DNA of 64,000 nucleotides from assembly GCF_000384215.1 (NCBI RefSeq), contig NZ_KB913032.1:1513021-1577020 (forward strand), read 5' to 3'. The DNA is from Amycolatopsis alba DSM 44262. Its GTDB lineage: Bacteria > Actinomycetota > Actinomycetes > Mycobacteriales > Pseudonocardiaceae. This document shows, piece by piece, positions 60,330 to 64,000 of the stretch. The position numbers and the translations under genes were made by a program. How positions within the stretch are numbered: the first letter of the stretch is position 1; each line of letters starts with the position of its first letter. The notes beneath the pieces are model-generated. The model made no database searches. It was given only the letters and a program-made list of their open reading frames with translations, and was not told where the DNA came from.

Positions 60330-62911
60330 CGCACTCGCTCCTCCTCTTCGTTTTCCAGGCCCTCGTCATCGAAAGCGAGGAGGCTCTTTTCCGGATCCTG
60401 ACCAACATATGCGGGCAGCGAGATGACCACGGTGAGCCCGCCGCCCGGCGTGTCCTCCGCCCGGATCCGCCCGCCCATCGCCTCGGTGAACCCCTTGGCG
60501 ACCGACAGCCCCAGTCCCACGCCGGGCACGCTGTCCCGGTCTCCCCCGAGCCGCTGGAACGGCGCGAAGGCCGAGTCCGCGGTGCCCTTCTTGAGCCCGC
60601 GCCCGTGGTCGATGATGCGCAGTTCGACGTGCTCCGAATGCGTGCTGGCCCGCGCCGAGATCGGCTCGCCGGACGCCCCGTGCCGCAGCGCGTTGTCGAC
60701 CACGTTCGCCACGACCCGTTCCAGCAGGCCGGGGTCGGCGCACACCGACGGCAGCCGCGAGTCGATCGCGACCACGACCGACTCCGAGTTGTCCACATTG
60801 GACAGCGCGTGCGCGACGACCTCGTCGTAGCCGACCGGGCGCAGGAGCGGGCGGACGGCGCCGGTCGCCAGCCGCGACGAGTCGAGCAGGTTGTCGATCA
60901 GCCCGGCGAGCCGGTCCGCCGATTCCTCGATCGCTTCGAGCAGCTCGTCGGTGTCCTCTTCGGACAGTGAGATGTCGGTCGCGCGCAGGCTGCCGATGGA
61001 CGCCTTGATGGACGTCAGCGGCGTCCGGAGGTCGTGTCCCACGGCCGAAAGCAGTGCCGTGCGCAGTTCGGTCGCCTCGGCCTTGCGTTCGGCGCGGACG
61101 GCCGCCTTCGCCGTCCGCTGCTGCCGCAGGGCCAGCAGCGCCTGCCCTGCGACGGCTTCGAGCACTCCCCGGTCCGACGCGGGCAGCGCGCGGCCCCGCA
61201 GCGTCAGGTGGACGTCGGCGGTGACGGCGATGTCGGCGTCGGCCTGATCCGGGTCGGCGCAGGGATCCGTGCCGGCGTTCGCCACCCGTTTCCACTTGCC
61301 GTCCCGCTTTTCCAGCAGGGTCACCGAAATCATCCCGAAGTTCTCGCGGACCTTCTCCAGCAGCCGCTCGATCGGGTTGGTGTGCGTGAGCACTGTCCGC
61401 GCGTAGGAGGCGAGCAGCGCCGCTTCGGTCCGCGCCCGCGCGGCCTGCGTCGCGCGCCGGGCGGCGGTGTCGACGACCGCCGCGACGAGGATCGCCACCA
61501 GCACCATCGCGACCAGCGTGATCACGTTGCGCGGTTCGTGGACGGTCAGGTTGTACAGCGGCGGCGTGAAGAAGAAGTTCAGCAGCCCGGCCGAGATCAC
61601 CGCCGCGAGCAGCGCGGGCCCGAGCCCGCCCACGAGCGCGACCAGCACCGTCGCGAGGACGTAGTCGATCACGTCGGTGGAGAAGTCCAGCTGATCCCTC
61701 AACAGGACTCCGAGCAACGTCGCCAGCGACGGAAGCACCAGCGAGAGCGCCCAGCCCGACAGCCGCCGCGAAGGCGTCAGCGGGCTCCGGGCGAACCGGG
61801 CGCGCAACCGCCCGCCCGCCTGGGCGTGCGTGACCATGTGGACGTCGATCGGGCCGGACCGCTGGACGACGGCCGCGCCGATGCCCTCGTCGAACAACCG
61901 GGCCACCCGTGACCGCCGCGAGGTCCCGACGACCAGCTGGGTCGCGTTCACTCCCTGCGCGAAATCGAGCAGCGCCGTCGGCACGTCGTCACCGACGACG
62001 GTGTGGAAGGTCGCGCCGACCTCTTCGGTCAGCTTCCGGTACTTGCCGACCGCCGTCGGCCCCATCCCGGCGAGCCCGTCGCCGCGCAGGATGTGCAGCA
62101 CCTGCAGTTCGGCGCCCGCGCGGTTCGCGATCCGGCTCGCGCGGCGGATCAGCGTCTCGCTCTCCGGGCCGCCGGTGATCGAGACGACCACCCGTTCGCG
62201 TGCTTCCCACGTGTCGGTGATCTTCTGCTCGGCCCGGTAGCGCTGCAGGGCGACGTCGACCTGGTCGGCGACCCACAGCAGCGCGAGCTCCCGCAGCGCG
62301 GTGAGGTTGCCGGGCCGGAAGTAGTTGCCCAGCGCCGCGTCGATCCGCTCGGCCGGGTAGACGTTGCCGTGTGCCAGGCGCCGCCGCAGCGCCTCGGGCG
62401 TGATGTCGACCAGCTCCAGCTGCCCGGCCCGCCGCACGACCTCGTCGGGCACCGTCTCCTGCTGGGTGACGCCGGTGATCCGCTCGACGACGTCGTTGAG
62501 GCTCTGCAGATGCTGCACGTTGACCGTGGAGAGGACGTCGATCCCGGCGGCGAGCAGTTCGTCGATGTCCTGCCAGCGCTTCTCGTTGCGGGAACCCGGC
62601 ACGTTGGTGTGCGCGAGTTCGTCGACGACGGCGACCTCGGGCGCGCGGGCGAGCAGCGCGTCGAGGTCCATCTCGTCGAACTCGTGGTCGCGGTGCTCGG
62701 ACCGGCGGCGCGGCACGGTCTCGAGCCCCTCGACGAGCTCCGCGGTCTTCTTGCGCCCGTGCGTCTCGACCAGGCCGATGACCACGTCGGTGCCCCGGTC
62801 GAGGCGGCGCCGCGCCTCGCCGAGCATCGCGTAGGTCTTGCCGACGCCGGGGGCCGCGCCGAGGTAGATCCTCAGCTCACCCCGGCGCGGCTTGGTCGTG
62901 TTCTCGTCCAC
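60326..62911 (-). CDS. kdpD: Sensor histidine kinase KdpD
   Basis: An 861-residue kinase sensing low potassium or turgor. The N-terminal KdpD domain has a Walker A-like GAAPGVGKTYAMLGEA, then a USP-like domain (VVVSITGGPESETLIRRASRIANRAGAELQVLHI), four membrane helices (about 375-480), a GAF-like part, and the transmitter with SAVGHDLRTPLTSI (His about 626) and ATPase boxes VDNALRHG and PGVGLGLSV. GTG start after the kdpC stop; the frame is open upstream within kdpC. Confidence 0.93.
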   Translation of the reverse strand: MDENTTKPRRGELRIYLGAAPGVGKTYAMLGEARRRLDRGTDVVIGLVETHGRKKTAELVEGLETVPRRRSEHRDHEFDEMDLDALLARAPEVAVVDELAHTNVPGSRNEKRWQDIDELLAAGIDVLSTVNVQHLQSLNDVVERITGVTQQETVPDEVVRRAGQLELVDITPEALRRRLAHGNVYPAERIDAALGNYFRPGNLTALRELALLWVADQVDVALQRYRAEQKITDTWEARERVVVSITGGPESETLIRRASRIANRAGAELQVLHILRGDGLAGMGPTAVGKYRKLTEEVGATFHTVVGDDVPTALLDFAQGVNATQLVVGTSRRSRVARLFDEGIGAAVVQRSGPIDVHMVTHAQAGGRLRARFARSPLTPSRRLSGWALSLVLPSLATLLGVLLRDQLDFSTDVIDYVLATVLVALVGGLGPALLAAVISAGLLNFFFTPPLYNLTVHEPRNVITLVAMVLVAILVAAVVDTAARRATQAARARTEAALLASYARTVLTHTNPIERLLEKVRENFGMISVTLLEKRDGKWKRVANAGTDPCADPDQADADIAVTADVHLTLRGRALPASDRGVLEAVAGQALLALRQQRTAKAAVRAERKAEATELRTALLSAVGHDLRTPLTSIKASIGSLRATDISLSEEDTDELLEAIEESADRLAGLIDNLLDSSRLATGAVRPLLRPVGYDEVVAHALSNVDNSESVVVAIDSRLPSVCADPGLLERVVANVVDNALRHGASGEPISARASTHSEHVELRIIDHGRGLKKGTADSAFAPFQRLGGDRDSVPGVGLGLSVAKGFTEAMGGRIRAEDTPGGGLTVVISLPAYVGQDPEKSLLAFDDEGLENEEEERVR

Positions 62912-62916
62912 GTCTG

Positions 62917-63528
62917 TCAGTGTGCTCCTCCGGCCGCGTCGCGCACGGCCAAGTTGACCTTCAGCACAGTGACACCCGGCGCACCGATCCCGGCGCCGCT
63001 CGTGTTCTCGGCCACGAGCTGCCGGACCTTCTCCTCGGACAGGCCGGTGTTCCGCGCCACCCGCGGGACCTGCAGGTCCGCGTAGGCGACGCTGATCGCC
63101 GGGTCCAGCCCCGATCCCGACGTCGTCACCGCGTCGGCGGGCACCTGCGACTCCTGGACGCCTTCGCGGGCGGCGATGAGCTTCTTGCGTTCGCCGATCG
63201 CGGCGACCAGGTCCTCGTTGTACGGGCCCTTGTTCGACGCGCCGGACGACGACGGGTCGCCAGGGCCGAGCGCGTCCTTCGAGCCCGCGGACGGGCGGTT
63301 GTGGAACCACGGGTCCTTGGCCGGGTCGGCCGCGACCGGGTCGACGCCGATCAGGGACGAACCGACGGCTTGCCCGTCCTGGGTGATGATCGAGCCTTCG
63401 GCGTTGCCTTGGAGGCCGGGGATCCGGGAGACGGCCCACACGCCGAGCGGGTAGACCACGCCGAGGAGCACGGTCATCACGAGCAGGACGCGCAGCCCGG
63501 CGAGGGTCTGCTTCAGCAGTGCGTTCAT
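62917..63528 (-). CDS. kdpC: Potassium-transporting ATPase subunit KdpC
   Basis: A 203-residue subunit with one N-terminal membrane helix (about 11-33, GLRVLLVMTVLLGVVYPLGVWAV) and an external domain with PWFHNRPSAGS and TTSGSGLDPAISVAYADLQVPRVAR, typical of KdpC. It assists ATP binding and assembly of KdpFABC. It begins 4 bases after kdpB. Confidence 0.95.
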   Translation of the reverse strand: MNALLKQTLAGLRVLLVMTVLLGVVYPLGVWAVSRIPGLQGNAEGSIITQDGQAVGSSLIGVDPVAADPAKDPWFHNRPSAGSKDALGPGDPSSSGASNKGPYNEDLVAAIGERKKLIAAREGVQESQVPADAVTTSGSGLDPAISVAYADLQVPRVARNTGLSEEKVRQLVAENTSGAGIGAPGVTVLKVNLAVRDAAGGAH

Positions 63529-63532
63529 GGCG

Positions 63533-64000
63533 TTACCCGATTCCAGGGATGAGACGGACGAGCAGGTCGATCAGCCAGATCCCGAGGAACGGGCTGACGA
63601 TGCCGCCGAGGCCGTAGACCAGCAGGTTCCGGCGCAGCAGCGCCGAGGCGGACGACGGCTTGTACCGGACGCCGCGCAGGGCGAGCGGGATCAGCCCGAC
63701 GATGATCAGCGCGTTGAAGATGACCGCCGACAGGATCGCCGACTTCGGCGTCGCGAGCTGCATGATGTTGAGCGCGCCGAGCTGGGCGAAGATGCCGGTG
63801 AACATCGCGGGCAGGATGGCGAAGTACTTCGCGAGGTCGTTGGCGACGCTGAAGGTGGTCAGCGCGCCGCGGGTGATCAGCAGCTGCTTGCCGATCTCCA
63901 CGATCTCGATCAGCTTCGTCGGGTCGGAGTCGAGGTCCACCATGTTCCCCGCCTCCTTGGCGGCGGAGGTCCCGGTGTTCATCGCGACGCCGACGTCGGA
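63533..64000 (-). CDS. kdpB: Potassium-transporting P-type ATPase KdpB (C-terminal part only)
   Basis: The last 155 codons of KdpB; the 5' part lies beyond the right edge. The fragment begins at [41 protein letters not shown], the end of the P domain, and continues through the last membrane helices ([63 protein letters not shown]). KdpB hydrolyses ATP to drive high-affinity K+ uptake. The operon order kdpB-kdpC-kdpD-kdpE is normal. Confidence 0.96.
   Translation of the reverse strand, partial: SDVGVAMNTGTSAAKEAGNMVDLDSDPTKLIEIVEIGKQLLITRGALTTFSVANDLAKYFAILPAMFTGIFAQLGALNIMQLATPKSAILSAVIFNALIIVGLIPLALRGVRYKPSSASALLRRNLLVYGLGGIVSPFLGIWLIDLLVRLIPGIG

Overview
The window is high-GC actinobacterial DNA with strongly G/C-ending codons and many GTG starts. 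Gene content and order (dprA-comM-yraN, DUF2469-rnhB-lepB-rplS, trmD-rimM-khpA-rpsP, ffh, glnD-glnB-amt, ftsY, smc-acyP, kdpBCDE) match the chromosomal core of mycobacteria and Pseudonocardiaceae. Together with the complete purine and allantoin catabolic set and the style of the intergenic palindromes, this suggests Amycolatopsis or a near relative. The genus is an inference; I could not run a search. I see no prophage, insertion sequence, CRISPR array, tRNA or rRNA gene, or secondary-metabolite cluster.

Layout. (1) 1-12173, nearly all minus strand: DNA uptake/repair genes (partial dprA, comM, yraN), then a translation and secretion block (DUF2469, rnhB, lepB, rplS, trmD, rimM, khpA, rpsP), two CPBP membrane proteins, an amidohydrolase and ffh. 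(2) 12284-19400: a MarR regulator divergent from an NmrA-type reductase, Ku, a hypothetical gene, and the nitrogen-sensing operon amt-glnB-glnD with two GlnR-like boxes upstream of amt. (3) 19576-49524: about 30 kb of metabolic and regulatory genes lying between amt and ftsY, which are neighbours in Mycobacterium tuberculosis as I recall its map. (4) 49514-58569: ftsY, then anmK with a sodium/solute symporter and a DUF3455 exported protein, then smc and acyP. (5) 58767-64000: a proline/threonine-rich membrane-anchored protein and the kdp potassium-uptake operon, which runs off the right edge inside kdpB.

The core of region 3 is a purine degradation supercluster. An operon at 30307-37627 encodes three-subunit xanthine dehydrogenase, 8-oxoguanine deaminase, guanine deaminase, an NCS2 purine permease and an allophanate-hydrolase-like domain, facing a PucR regulator. 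A second operon (uraD-uraH-pucL) takes urate to allantoin, behind a regulator that joins a YkoF/thiamine-binding-like domain to a helix-turn-helix. A third (allB-alc) takes allantoin to ureidoglycolate and urea. A fourth (aceB plus a CitE-like DUF6986 protein) takes glyoxylate to malate, facing an IclR regulator that fits AllR. A shared 15-bp palindrome lies upstream of allB and between aceB and allR. No recognisable ureidoglycolate lyase is present, so the chain has one gap.

The most unusual non-coding signal is a set of long, nearly perfect hairpins, several with 7-nt loops. They sit just behind genes at every convergent junction where the genes do not overlap, and belong to at least three repeat families, two of which recur tens of kilobases apart in the window.
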